Source: Desulfobacteraceae bacterium UBA2174
GTDB taxonomy: Bacteria; Desulfobacterota; Desulfobacteria; Desulfobacterales; UBA2174
DNA: 64,000 nt
Direction of reading: 5' to 3'
Assembly (NCBI GenBank): GCA_002327445.1
Contig: DCWA01000020.1
Coordinates: 83,658-147,657, forward strand
In this document: piece by piece, positions 26,296 to 34,689 of the stretch
Position numbering within the stretch: the first letter of the stretch is position 1
How the letters are laid out: each line of letters starts with the position of its first letter
The notes under the pieces: generated by a model
The model's input: the letters and a program-made list of their open reading frames with translations, nothing else
Databases searched by the model: none
What the model was told of the DNA's origin: nothing
Translations under genes and position numbers: made by a program

Positions 26296-27566
26296 GACAG
26301 CACTTCTTTTTCCAACAGGTAAAATTGCAGGCCGAAGTTGAGCATACAATAGATGCTCGTGGCCACGGCCAGGCCCGCTACCCCCCAGATGTAGAAGGCG
26401 ATCACTTTGGCCGGCAAATAGGCCGTGTAACTGACCATGGAAATACGTGTAGGCGTGACGGTGTTGCCGCGGGCATAGAAGGACGAGGAAGAAATCTGCC
26501 CCAGGACACCGCCGGCAAACATCCCCCCCAGCCAGAGCATGATCCACCACAGCCGACTGACGTTCTCGGCGCCGATGTTGCCGTAACCCACCAGCAGGCC
26601 GAGCAGGGGCCGGCCCACCAGGGCCAGGACAACGAGACCCGGGATGCAAAACCCCGCCAGCCCGGTAAGGAAGCGCCGATAGGTGCGTCGAAACGTTGTC
26701 CGCCCCCCGTCCTTGTGACACATGCTCAGCACAGGCACCAGAGGCGCCGTGACGGCCTTGTTGATCACCTGCCCGGCGGCGCCGTAGATCTGCTGGGCCA
26801 GGTAGTATAATGATAGGTTCCCGCTGCCGGTCATGGAGAGCAGGAACCGATCCACCAGCGGATCGGTCTTGTAGTAGGCGGTGCCCAGCAGCAACGGCTT
26901 GATGCGCTGCCAGGCCTGCCGGATGGAGGGACTGCGAAGGTCCGGGCGGATGGCCCGGCCGCGCATGCCGGGCGCCAGCAGCAGCGTCTCGGCGCCCATG
27001 CGCAAGACGGTGGCCCAGGCCGCCGCCTTGATCCCGTAGCGGGGCAGCGCCCAGACGAGAAAGAGCAACCCCCCGCCGCCGGCCAGGATCGGGACGAATT
27101 CGACCCAGAGGAACCGCTGCCGGGCGTGGTAGGTGGCCCACTGAACGCCGTTGATGCCCACCAGTACCATGGCGACGGCCTGAATCCGCGTCAACGCCAC
27201 GGTCAGGGCCACCCCGGCCTCATCGAACCCCGGCACGGTCAAGGGGACCCACCAGGGGGCGCCGGCGTACAGGATCACGAACAGCGCTCCGAAAAAGCCG
27301 GCCACCAGGATCAGCAGCGACCAGGCGTCGTTCATCAGGCGCACCGGATCTTCACCGGCCAGGATGGGCACCAGCACGTGCATCAACGACGCGCTGATCA
27401 CCGCCAGCACCAGTTGGGGCACGGTCATGCCGGCGAACAGAGCGTCGGTCTCCATGCCCGGCCCCAGGCGGGTGAGCACATACCACTGAAGCAGAAAAGT
27501 AATGCCGATGTTGAGCGCGGAAAGAACGCCGAGCTGGAGGGTTTGTTTCATCCGGCGCAATGGCAT
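26292..27566 (-). CDS. Wzx/MurJ-like lipid-linked oligosaccharide flippase
   Basis: A 424-residue polytopic protein of the MOP superfamily with about 12 predicted membrane segments spread over its length, starting LGVLSALNIGITFLLQWYVL. ETDALFAGMTVPQLV and YKTDPLVDRFLLS carry the conserved charged residues of MurJ-like proteins. It should move the undecaprenyl-linked unit across the inner membrane and is the first gene of the polysaccharide run. No Wzy polymerase is recognisable nearby. The start is uncertain: ATG 27566 or 27551, neither with a clear ribosome-binding site. Confidence 0.8.
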   Translation of the reverse strand: MPLRRMKQTLQLGVLSALNIGITFLLQWYVLTRLGPGMETDALFAGMTVPQLVLAVISASLMHVLVPILAGEDPVRLMNDAWSLLILVAGFFGALFVILYAGAPWWVPLTVPGFDEAGVALTVALTRIQAVAMVLVGINGVQWATYHARQRFLWVEFVPILAGGGGLLFLVWALPRYGIKAAAWATVLRMGAETLLLAPGMRGRAIRPDLRSPSIRQAWQRIKPLLLGTAYYKTDPLVDRFLLSMTGSGNLSLYYLAQQIYGAAGQVINKAVTAPLVPVLSMCHKDGGRTTFRRTYRRFLTGLAGFCIPGLVVLALVGRPLLGLLVGYGNIGAENVSRLWWIMLWLGGMFAGGVLGQISSSSFYARGNTVTPTRISMVSYTAYLPAKVIAFYIWGVAGLAVATSIYCMLNFGLQFYLLEKEVLS

Positions 27567-27672
27567 GGCTGAAGGGCATCAGAAATCATTTTCCAGCTAT
27601 CCGCATTGCCTCTTCTGCGATAAAAAAACCAAACAACCTCAGACCAAAGCATTCATTGCGTGCCAACCCTTG

Positions 27673-28077
27673 TTATAAGACACGCAACGCCAATCCGGGG
27701 ATATCGATGAAATCCTTGCCGTTATAGGTGAGCAAGGTCAACGCATGCTGGATGGCCTGGCTGGCGAGCCACAAATCCTGCACCCGGTGTCGATGCGGGA
27801 GTCGCGAGGCCTTCATTTGGGCGGCCAGACTGCCGAAGATTTCTCCGGTGGTTTCATCGATGCGCAAAATCGGCTTGCGTTTGAGCCGATGAAGCGCCGC
27901 CTGCCGCCGCTGGCGAATGTGCGGGTCGGACGTGTTTTCGACACCGAACTTCAACTCCGCGAAAGTAACCGGTGAAATGTAAACAGCCTCCGTGCCGGTG
28001 AACAACGCAACGTCCGCCGGGGCCAAAACGCCCCGCTCGACAGCCACCCAAATGCAAGTATCAATCAGGAAGCCCAA
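27673..28077 (-). CDS. PIN-domain toxin (VapC family)
   Basis: A 134-residue predicted RNase. Acidic residues for metal binding are present: LIDTCIW near the N-terminus, PVTFAELKFGVE near residue 35, and HRVQDLWLASQAI near residue 95. It starts with TTG at 28077-28075 inside the antitoxin gene (13-bp overlap), the usual arrangement. The N-terminal text GFLIDTCIWVAVERG fits the family start. Confidence 0.88.
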   Translation of the reverse strand: MGFLIDTCIWVAVERGVLAPADVALFTGTEAVYISPVTFAELKFGVENTSDPHIRQRRQAALHRLKRKPILRIDETTGEIFGSLAAQMKASRLPHRHRVQDLWLASQAIQHALTLLTYNGKDFIDIPGLALRVL

Positions 28078-28331
28078 GGATCTCGCACCTCGGACAGATC
28101 GGCCGCGGCGCCTTCACGGCTGTCTTTGATCCATGTCGCCCCCGCATCCTCTGGCAGAGTCCGGTAAAGATCCGACATGGCTTCAAGGGCCGTCATGGTT
28201 GCCGGCCCCGGGATGATCTTGGCCACCTGACGGTTGTTGCGCACAATGATTAACTCTTCCCCTTGAAATTCGACCAGATTCATCATCTGCTTGAATTTTC
28301 GGGCCAGTTCCGTGGCAGTGATCTGCAGCAT
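28065..28331 (-). CDS. Phd/YefM-type antitoxin
   Basis: An 88-residue antitoxin. MLQITATELARKFKQMM and EELIIVRNNRQVAKIIP are the Phd DNA-binding fold; the C-terminal WIKDSREG region would bind the toxin. ATG 28331 matches the family start better than the ATG 13 codons upstream. It precedes and overlaps the PIN toxin, and the pair would autoregulate. Confidence 0.88.
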   Translation of the reverse strand: MLQITATELARKFKQMMNLVEFQGEELIIVRNNRQVAKIIPGPATMTALEAMSDLYRTLPEDAGATWIKDSREGAAADLSEVRDPWAS

Positions 28332-28410
28332 GTCGCACCCCATCCATGATAATTTGATATAATCATACAATCAGATCAAGCCACCGTCAAGATTCGATCG
28401 ATCCTTGGCC

Positions 28411-28440
28411 ACCGTCCGTGTCCGTCCGTGCCTGTCCGTG
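28411..28440. repeat. 10-bp tandem repeat (NCCGTCCGTG)
   Basis: Three consecutive 10-bp units, each ending GTCCGTG, in the spacer between the TA pair and the SDR gene. No coding potential. Confidence 0.75.
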
Positions 28441-28504
28441 GTTGAAAAAACGGTGAATCACAGACCCACGCAAATCGCCACAGGCAGAAGCATTCATTCC
28501 GTGG

Positions 28505-29380
28505 TTAACCCAACCCCAAAGCCGCGATCTCCCGCCTCACCCCCTCCTCGAAGGGCAGGGCGGTGAAGCCGAAGTCCCGGGCCGCGGCGTCGTAGGCGAA
28601 GGCCTTGTCCACGTTGAGTCGCTGGAGCTGCTCGGCGCGCAGAAAGAAGGGCAGCCCCGCGGCTTCGGCTTTTTGAAGCACGGCGATGAGCAGCGCGGCC
28701 GGCAGGTGCACCTTGAGGATTTTCCTACCCAGGCGCCCGGCGATGATGTCCACCAGCCGATTGAAGGCCATCGGCTCGCGGCCGGCGATGTTGTAGCAGT
28801 TGCCCACCGCCCGGGGTTCCTGGTAAGCGTCCACGATGGCCCGGGCCACGTCGTCAACGTAGATCGGCTGCACCAGGTATGTTCCCGGCCCGGGAATGAC
28901 CAATACCGGCCAGCGCTTCAGGTAACGGATCAGGCGGCTGATGTTGCGGTCTCCGGCCGCGCCGTAGATCATGGTGGGCCGCAGAATGGTATACCAGAGC
29001 CCGCTATCTGCGATGCGGCGTTCGGCGGCCAGGCGGGTGGCCAGGGCCTCGGCGTTGAGGGGGGTGAAGATCTGTGTGCTGCTGACGAACACGGCCCGCC
29101 CGATGCCGTGGGCCACCGCCGCATCCACCAGGGCATCGGCGTAGCCGGTGTCCAGCGGGGCGATGGAAACCAGTCCGGTGACGCCGGCAAAGGCCCGGGG
29201 CAGGGTCTCGGGCATGGCGAGGTCGCCACGGACCAGTTCAACGCCCAGTGCTTCCAGTTGCCGCACGTCGCTTTGGGGCCGCACCAGGCAGCGCACCTTG
29301 AAGCCGCGCGCCATCAGCATGGGCACCGTGCGGCGCCCGGTAAACCCGGTGGCGCCGGTGACGAGAATGGTTGTGGTCAA
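28505..29380 (-). CDS. NAD(P)-binding SDR protein (atypical, NmrA/epimerase-like)
   Basis: A 291-residue extended-SDR protein. ILVTGATGFTGRRTVPML is the dinucleotide-binding loop; SSTQIFTPLN near residue 100 and LRPTMIYGAAGDRN near residue 135 follow the epimerase pattern, but the catalytic YxxxK is not evident where expected, so it may be a reductase or a binding protein. The start is TTG at 29380-29378, supported by GGGAG 9 bp upstream. It is flanked by repeat spacers and not clearly in an operon. Confidence 0.7.
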   Translation of the reverse strand: MTTTILVTGATGFTGRRTVPMLMARGFKVRCLVRPQSDVRQLEALGVELVRGDLAMPETLPRAFAGVTGLVSIAPLDTGYADALVDAAVAHGIGRAVFVSSTQIFTPLNAEALATRLAAERRIADSGLWYTILRPTMIYGAAGDRNISRLIRYLKRWPVLVIPGPGTYLVQPIYVDDVARAIVDAYQEPRAVGNCYNIAGREPMAFNRLVDIIAGRLGRKILKVHLPAALLIAVLQKAEAAGLPFFLRAEQLQRLNVDKAFAYDAAARDFGFTALPFEEGVRREIAALGLG

Positions 29381-29449
29381 GATTGCTCCCTGGTGAAAAA
29401 AATGGAAACGCTCTTTTCAGCTCCCCCCACCACTGCGCATCCCGCTCTT

Positions 29450-29600
29450 TTCCTGTCATCCCGAGGAGCGCCCATCCCATCAGCCCGAGCGCAAGCGACG
29501 AGGGATCTCTTGGCGATTGCCACCAATTCCCGCCCTCTTCCAAACTGCGGATTCTTCACTCCGTTCGGAATGACGGCGGGAAAGGAAAATCGGAACGACC
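29450..29600. repeat. Dispersed TCATCCCGAG element
   Basis: TCATCCCGAGGAGCGC, GCCCGAGCGCAAGCGACGAGGG and the inverted half CTGCGGATTCTTCACTCCG...GGAATGACGG occur in the same order as at 10733. The rest of the gap (29601-30023) is partly AT-rich (29755-29790). I see no gene or clear terminator there. Confidence 0.75.
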
Positions 29601-30023
29601 ACGGGAAAAACGCGGAATGACCGCGGTAAAAGAAGCAGAACGACGGCGGCATAGGAGCCGGGAAAAATGGCGATGAGAAGATGCTATGGGACGCACAGGC
29701 GAAAACCAATCCGGACATATCGCTCCGCCGGGTCGACTTCATGGTCGATATAATCCCAACATATTAAAATAATTATAATTTATATCAAAAAAAGAGATCG
29801 TTCGAACATTGAACACCATCGGCACCCTTCGGTCAAGAAAAATAAGGGAAGTGACCCCGCCCGTGGCTGCGCCCGAATTTTCTGGAAACCGTCCGAGAAC
29901 CTCCGGCCGTTCGACATGTTCTCTGGAGGCTGTCACCCCGCACGTATCCGGAAACGTCAAAAGCCGCCGTCACCGATCCGATCATACCGGCCACGCCGGA
30001 CAGCCGACGGCAAAGCCGATCGG

Positions 30024-31400
30024 TCAATTCAACGCATAATTACGCGTGCCCATGGCATAGTAGAGATCCGCCAGGGCCAACTGGTAGTCCCGCATGGCCT
30101 TGTTCAGGTTGGCGTCGGCCCGGGTCAGGGCGTCCTGGGCGTTGATCAGGGTCTGGATAGTACCCACGCGCATTTCGAGGCGTTTCTTTTCCATGCGGTA
30201 GGCTTCTTCAGCCGTTTGCAAACCGTAACGGGTAGCTTCCACCCGCTGCCGAGCCTCTTGCAGGCGCAGATACGCGCTTTGCACCTCCGTCTGGATGGTT
30301 GCGGCTGTGTCATCAAAAAGTTGCTCCAATCGTCGGATTTCATTTTCCATGCTCTGGCCACGGTAATAATGTTCGCCGCCGCTGAAAAAGTTCCATTCCA
30401 CGCTCACTCCGGCAGTCCAGTACTGGTTTTGTTGGTCACGATCGTACGGCTGACTGAGAATGTTAAATCCAGGTTCATCGTAGTCCCTAGTGTAATCGAT
30501 TGCGTTCATCTGCAGAGTGACCTTGGGCAATTTCTGCCCCGAGGCAATTTGTTTCTCCTTTTCCGCCATTTTAATGTTGGCCTGAATCAGCTGCAGCTCA
30601 ATTCGTTGATCCGTGGCGGTTTGCCGGCACTGCGCCAGATCGAATTCGCGCTGCAGATCGATATCGGCCAGCGTTCCCGCATAGAAGATCCCTGTCCCTT
30701 CATCAAAACCCAACAGCCGGTCGAGGCTGATTTTGTAAATCACTTCCGCGTTTCTCGCCTGGCTGAGTTGTTGTAGGGCGTCTTCCAGCTCCACCCGGGC
30801 CTGCAAGACATCCACGTAGGGCGCCATCCGCTGCGCCACAAAGGCCTCCATCGCCTCGTGAACCACACGGAGTCGTTCGACGGTTTGCTCCAGGCTGCGC
30901 CGATCCTCCCTGGCTTTGAGCAATTGGAGAAACTCCTCCTGAATCTGCCGGATCAACTTTTTTTCCTCGGTTTCCTTTTCCAGGCGGGTCGCCTGCTCCT
31001 GGATTTGCGCCTTTCTGTAACTGTTGATCAGCGTCTTGCCGGCATACAGGGGCTGCTGCAAGCTTACCCGCCAGGTTTCCTGCATCTGGTTGATGTAGTC
31101 CTCGTCCGAGGGCCCGGTGGCATCGATGTTCTCGACGTATGTCTCGCTGAAGCCGGCGGAAAGCCTGGGCAGAAGCCGCCCCCGCACGCTCTTGGCTTCC
31201 ATTCGACTTCTCTGAACCGCAAATTCCATGGCCTGAATCCCTCGGTTGCGCTCCAACCCGAGTTCAACGGCCTCCTGCAAGTTCAGCTGCAGCGATTCCT
31301 GTGGTACATTAACAGCTTCAGCGGCGCGTGCCGCGGCTGGCCACAAAAGAAAAAGTACGGTTAGGATCGATACGCTTTGCCTCCAGCAGTTCATATCCAT
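30024..31400 (-). CDS. TolC-family outer-membrane channel of the type I secretion system
   Basis: A 458-residue outer-membrane efflux protein. Residues 1-26 form a signal peptide (hydrophobic SILTVLFLLWPAAARA, cleavage after AAARA). The mature protein has the internal duplication and long helices of TolC: LQEAVELGLERNRGIQAME near residue 42 and QSAYLRLQEARQRVEATRYG near residue 370. It ends the secretion operon, 4 bp after hlyD. A GGGAG precedes the ATG. Its place after HlyD and two exporter ATPases makes export of the neighbouring RTX proteins the natural role. Confidence 0.92.
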   Translation of the reverse strand: MDMNCWRQSVSILTVLFLLWPAAARAAEAVNVPQESLQLNLQEAVELGLERNRGIQAMEFAVQRSRMEAKSVRGRLLPRLSAGFSETYVENIDATGPSDEDYINQMQETWRVSLQQPLYAGKTLINSYRKAQIQEQATRLEKETEEKKLIRQIQEEFLQLLKAREDRRSLEQTVERLRVVHEAMEAFVAQRMAPYVDVLQARVELEDALQQLSQARNAEVIYKISLDRLLGFDEGTGIFYAGTLADIDLQREFDLAQCRQTATDQRIELQLIQANIKMAEKEKQIASGQKLPKVTLQMNAIDYTRDYDEPGFNILSQPYDRDQQNQYWTAGVSVEWNFFSGGEHYYRGQSMENEIRRLEQLFDDTAATIQTEVQSAYLRLQEARQRVEATRYGLQTAEEAYRMEKKRLEMRVGTIQTLINAQDALTRADANLNKAMRDYQLALADLYYAMGTRNYALN

Positions 31401-31404
31401 AAAT

Positions 31405-32754
31405 CTACTCCCTCAGGGCACGGTTCATGCTCTCGGTGATGGGGGACAGGATGTAATCGAGGACGGTCTTGGCCTCGGTCTGGATGTAAACTTCGGCCGG
31501 CATGCCGGGGGTCAGTCGCGTCACGTCCTTGATGGCGTCGTTCAACGACTCCGGATCCAGTTGCACGTAAACCAGGTAATGCGGGGGGATGTTCTGCTGA
31601 CGGGACTCGACCCGGTCGGCGGACACGTAGGTCACCTCTCCGTCCACCTTGGGCGTGTAGCGCATGGGAAAGGCCGAGAGCGAAACGCTCGCCTGCTGCC
31701 CGACCTTGACGTCGTCGATCTTGTCCGGTGCCACCATGGCCGAGACGATCAAGCCGCTATCGCGGGGGACGATTTCCATCAGCGGCTGCCCCCCCTGGAT
31801 CACGCCGCCCTCGGTGCGCACGTTGAGATTCACCACCACCCCGGCCTCCGGGGCCTTGATCTCGAGCCGGCGGCAGGCGTCCTCGGCCGGCCGCAGGCGC
31901 TCGCGCAGGTCCATAATGGCCTGCCTCGTCTCCGCCAGTCGAGAAACCGCTTCATCGATGTACTGCGTCTCCAGGTCCGCGATTTTCAGTTCCAGCTCCT
32001 CGATACGCTCGGTGGCCAGGGTGACGGCCGATTCGAGTTCATCCCGGTGCGCTCGATGGGAATTCAGCGCCCGCTCCAGTTCCATGATGTGCGAACGGTC
32101 CAGGTAGCGCCCCTCCAGCAGCGGCCTCTTGGCGGCAATTTCCTCTTCCAGCGAGGCGATGGTGCTTTCGATGGATTCGAGTTGATCCTGCTGCCCCCGG
32201 ATCTGGGATCGCAATTGAACGATCTGGGCGCGGTAGAGATTCTGCTGGCTTTCCATGGAAGCCCGCCGGGAGACGAAAACCTCCTCTTCGGTCTTCATGC
32301 TCTCGGCCACTTCGGGCACATCGCTGCGTGCCAGCAATTCCTCGGGCCAGCCGATGCGGTCGTTTTTCTCCTTTTCCGCCACCAGCCTCGCCTCCCTGGC
32401 CAGAAGAGCGTCCATCTGGCCACGGTACAAGTCCCGACTGGCCCGCACCCGCTCTCCATCCAGGCGGATCAGCACCTGGCCCTCTTGGACCACGTCGCCC
32501 TCCCGCACCAGGATCTCCTGCACGATCCCCCCGTCCAGGTGCTGCACCATCTTGCGATAGCTTTCCACGATCACTTCCCCGGGGGCGATGACGGCGCCCT
32601 GGATCTGGGCCGTCGCTATCCATGTGCCCAGGCCGCCAAAAAATATGGCGACAAATGCGAGCCCCCAAAAAATGATCTTTTTGGATGAGGTGGGCAATGG
32701 GGGGCGAGACGCATCGATTTCATCGGAGTCAATGGCGACGATATCCTTGGTCAT
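31405..32754 (-). CDS. HlyD/PrtE-family membrane fusion protein
   Basis: A 449-residue periplasmic adaptor. One membrane segment lies at about residues 27-48 (IFWGLAFVAIFFGG). GGIVQEILVREGDVVQEGQVL near residue 75 is the first half of the lipoyl fold; a long coiled coil spans about 150-285; IKAPEAGVVVNLNV near residue 295 is the second lipoyl half, followed by the beta-barrel region VVAPDKIDDVKVGQQ-like text. It links the inner-membrane ATPase to TolC. It lies 10 bp after the first exporter ATPase gene. Confidence 0.93.
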   Translation of the reverse strand: MTKDIVAIDSDEIDASRPPLPTSSKKIIFWGLAFVAIFFGGLGTWIATAQIQGAVIAPGEVIVESYRKMVQHLDGGIVQEILVREGDVVQEGQVLIRLDGERVRASRDLYRGQMDALLAREARLVAEKEKNDRIGWPEELLARSDVPEVAESMKTEEEVFVSRRASMESQQNLYRAQIVQLRSQIRGQQDQLESIESTIASLEEEIAAKRPLLEGRYLDRSHIMELERALNSHRAHRDELESAVTLATERIEELELKIADLETQYIDEAVSRLAETRQAIMDLRERLRPAEDACRRLEIKAPEAGVVVNLNVRTEGGVIQGGQPLMEIVPRDSGLIVSAMVAPDKIDDVKVGQQASVSLSAFPMRYTPKVDGEVTYVSADRVESRQQNIPPHYLVYVQLDPESLNDAIKDVTRLTPGMPAEVYIQTEAKTVLDYILSPITESMNRALRE

Positions 32755-32764
32755 GCAGCTATCC

Positions 32765-34414
32765 TCAATTTGAGATCATTTTCAGGTTCGAAGAAGCCGA
32801 ATCGGCGGTTTGTTGCTGCAGGACGCGTCCCTGGTGCAGCACCAGCACCCGATCGGCCACCCGGGCCAAGTCCTGGTTGTGGGTGATGAAAATGGTCGAT
32901 GCGCCTTTTTCCTTCAGTTGGGCGAGAACATTCTTGAGGGCATCCCGGCCGGGTTGATCCAGGTGGGAATCGGGCTCGTCCAGCACCATGATCCAAGGAT
33001 CGCCGTAAAGGGCCCTGGCCAGGGCGATGCGCTGTTTCTGGCCTCCGGAAAGCATGACGCCGCCCTGCCCGATGGGGGTGTCGTAGCCGGCCGGCAGTCC
33101 CAGGATCATCTGGTGAGCGCCGGCGGCAATCGCGGCATCCACCTGGGCCCGGGCATCCGCTTTCCCGAGTCGGGCGATATTTTCCGCCACCGTTCCGGAA
33201 AAGAGCTCCACCTCCTGGGGGATGTAGCCGATCTTCTTGCCCAGCAGGTCGGGATCGATTTCCCGCAGATCGCGGTCCCCCAACCGCACGCACCCCGCAT
33301 CCGGCCGCCAGAGCCCGAGCAGAATTTTGGCCAGGGTGGACTTGCCCGCCCCGCTGGGGCCCACAATCGCCAGGATTTCGCCTGGCCTGAGATCGAAATC
33401 GACGTCTTCGAGCACCGGCTGCCGGTTGATGGAATGGCTGACTTTTTCCATACGGAAACGGTCCGGGTGGCTTTCAAGCGGCAAGGGCCCTTTTTGCGAA
33501 ACCGTGCGCATCAACTCGGACAGCCGTCGGTAGGCCAGGCGGGATTCAGCCAGGCTCTTCCAGGCATTGCCCAACATGAGGGTTGGCGAGAGGGCCCGGC
33601 TCATGATCATGGAGGCGGCCACCATGGTGCCGATGGTGATCTCGTGCCGGATCACCAGGTATGCTCCGACCGCCATGACCACGGCACTGGTGGCCATCAT
33701 GATCATCTTGGCACTGCTCTGGAAGAAGCCGGTGCGGGCCGCCAGCCGGTCTTCAAAATACACGTCTCCGCTGTTGTGCGACTTCCAGCGGCGACTCAAT
33801 GCCGGCAGCATTCCCATGGCGTTGACGCTTTGGGCGTTGCGCATGGCGGAAGACAGAAAACGATCCGTGGCAATGGAGGACTGCACCCAGGCCGCCCGCA
33901 TGCGGCCGGTGAAGATCTCCTGGCAGAGCACCAACAACAGCAGGACGACAGCCCCGGCAGCGGCCACCTGGCCCAGCAAAGGGTGAAACAGATAGACGAT
34001 GGCCAGGTAGATCGGCACCCAGGGAGTATCGAAGAAAGCGAAAATTCCCGCTCCGGAGAAAAAATTGCGGATGCTGTTGAGGTCCTTCAACCCCTGGGTA
34101 TGCATCGGCCCCCCGGCCGCCACCGAGTTGTTCATCATCCGGGTGAAGACGGGCTGCGCCGCCACCCGGTCGAATTCGACGCCCACCCTCACCAGCAACT
34201 TGGAGCGGATCACCTCCAGCAGCCCCATCACCAGGTAGGCGCCGACCACCCCCGCGGTCAGGAAGAAAAGGGTCTCCCTGCTGCGGCTGATCATCACCTT
34301 GTCGAAGAGCAGCCGCATGTAGAGCAGATAGGAAAGCTGCAGCACGTTGATGAACAGGCTGAAAAAAAAGCCGCAGCCCAGGTGGGGCAGAAATTTGATC
34401 AAGTATTGCCGCAT
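32765..34414 (-). CDS. Type I secretion ABC exporter 1 (PrtD-like permease/ATPase)
   Basis: A 549-residue fused permease-ATPase. The N-terminal half has five to six membrane segments; no N-terminal C39 or C39-like domain is present, as in PrtD/RsaD exporters. The ATPase half is canonical: Walker A GPSGAGKSTLAK near residue 350, signature LSGGQKQRIALARAL near residue 455, Walker B IMVLDEPDSHLD, H-loop IFITHNQD. It is adjacent to hlyD and is the likely hydrolysing partner if it pairs with exporter 2. Confidence 0.93.
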   Translation of the reverse strand: MRQYLIKFLPHLGCGFFFSLFINVLQLSYLLYMRLLFDKVMISRSRETLFFLTAGVVGAYLVMGLLEVIRSKLLVRVGVEFDRVAAQPVFTRMMNNSVAAGGPMHTQGLKDLNSIRNFFSGAGIFAFFDTPWVPIYLAIVYLFHPLLGQVAAAGAVVLLLLVLCQEIFTGRMRAAWVQSSIATDRFLSSAMRNAQSVNAMGMLPALSRRWKSHNSGDVYFEDRLAARTGFFQSSAKMIMMATSAVVMAVGAYLVIRHEITIGTMVAASMIMSRALSPTLMLGNAWKSLAESRLAYRRLSELMRTVSQKGPLPLESHPDRFRMEKVSHSINRQPVLEDVDFDLRPGEILAIVGPSGAGKSTLAKILLGLWRPDAGCVRLGDRDLREIDPDLLGKKIGYIPQEVELFSGTVAENIARLGKADARAQVDAAIAAGAHQMILGLPAGYDTPIGQGGVMLSGGQKQRIALARALYGDPWIMVLDEPDSHLDQPGRDALKNVLAQLKEKGASTIFITHNQDLARVADRVLVLHQGRVLQQQTADSASSNLKMISN

Positions 34415-34477
34415 CAGGATCTTACCGTATTGTTTTTATGACGATGTTTATAGCCACTGCCGAGATCATACCTGTCT

Positions 34478-34635
34478 GTCATCCCGGGGCGTGCCTACCT
34501 GTCATCCCGAGGCACTCCCATTCCTGTCATCCCGAGGAACGCCTATTTCTGTCATCCCGAGGAACGCCTATTTCTGTCATCCCGAGGCACTCCCATTCCT
34601 GTCATCCCGAGGAGCGCAAGCGACGAGGGATCTCT
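34478..34635. repeat. Six-copy 25-bp tandem expansion of the TCATCCCGAG element
   Basis: GTCATCCCG starts at 34478, 34501, 34526, 34551, 34576 and 34601, i.e. an almost perfect 25-bp period, and ends in GAGCGCAAGCGACGAGGG. It lies in the 275-bp gap between the two exporter genes and is the most expanded copy of the family in the window. No spacers, hence not CRISPR. It could affect read-through from exporter 2 to exporter 1. Confidence 0.9.
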
Positions 34636-34689
34636 CGGGAAGCCGGCCTTTTTACACTGAGCGATCCGTGTTCGCCGTGGTTGAACCAT

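Noticed and set aside
29739..29960. Minus-strand 73-codon frame between the SDR gene and the secretion operon
   Set aside because: No ribosome-binding site and no recognisable domain; treated as non-coding.
34478..34635. Possible CRISPR array or iteron origin
   Set aside because: The 25-bp units follow each other without spacers and belong to a dispersed element found at three other sites; no replication gene is near.
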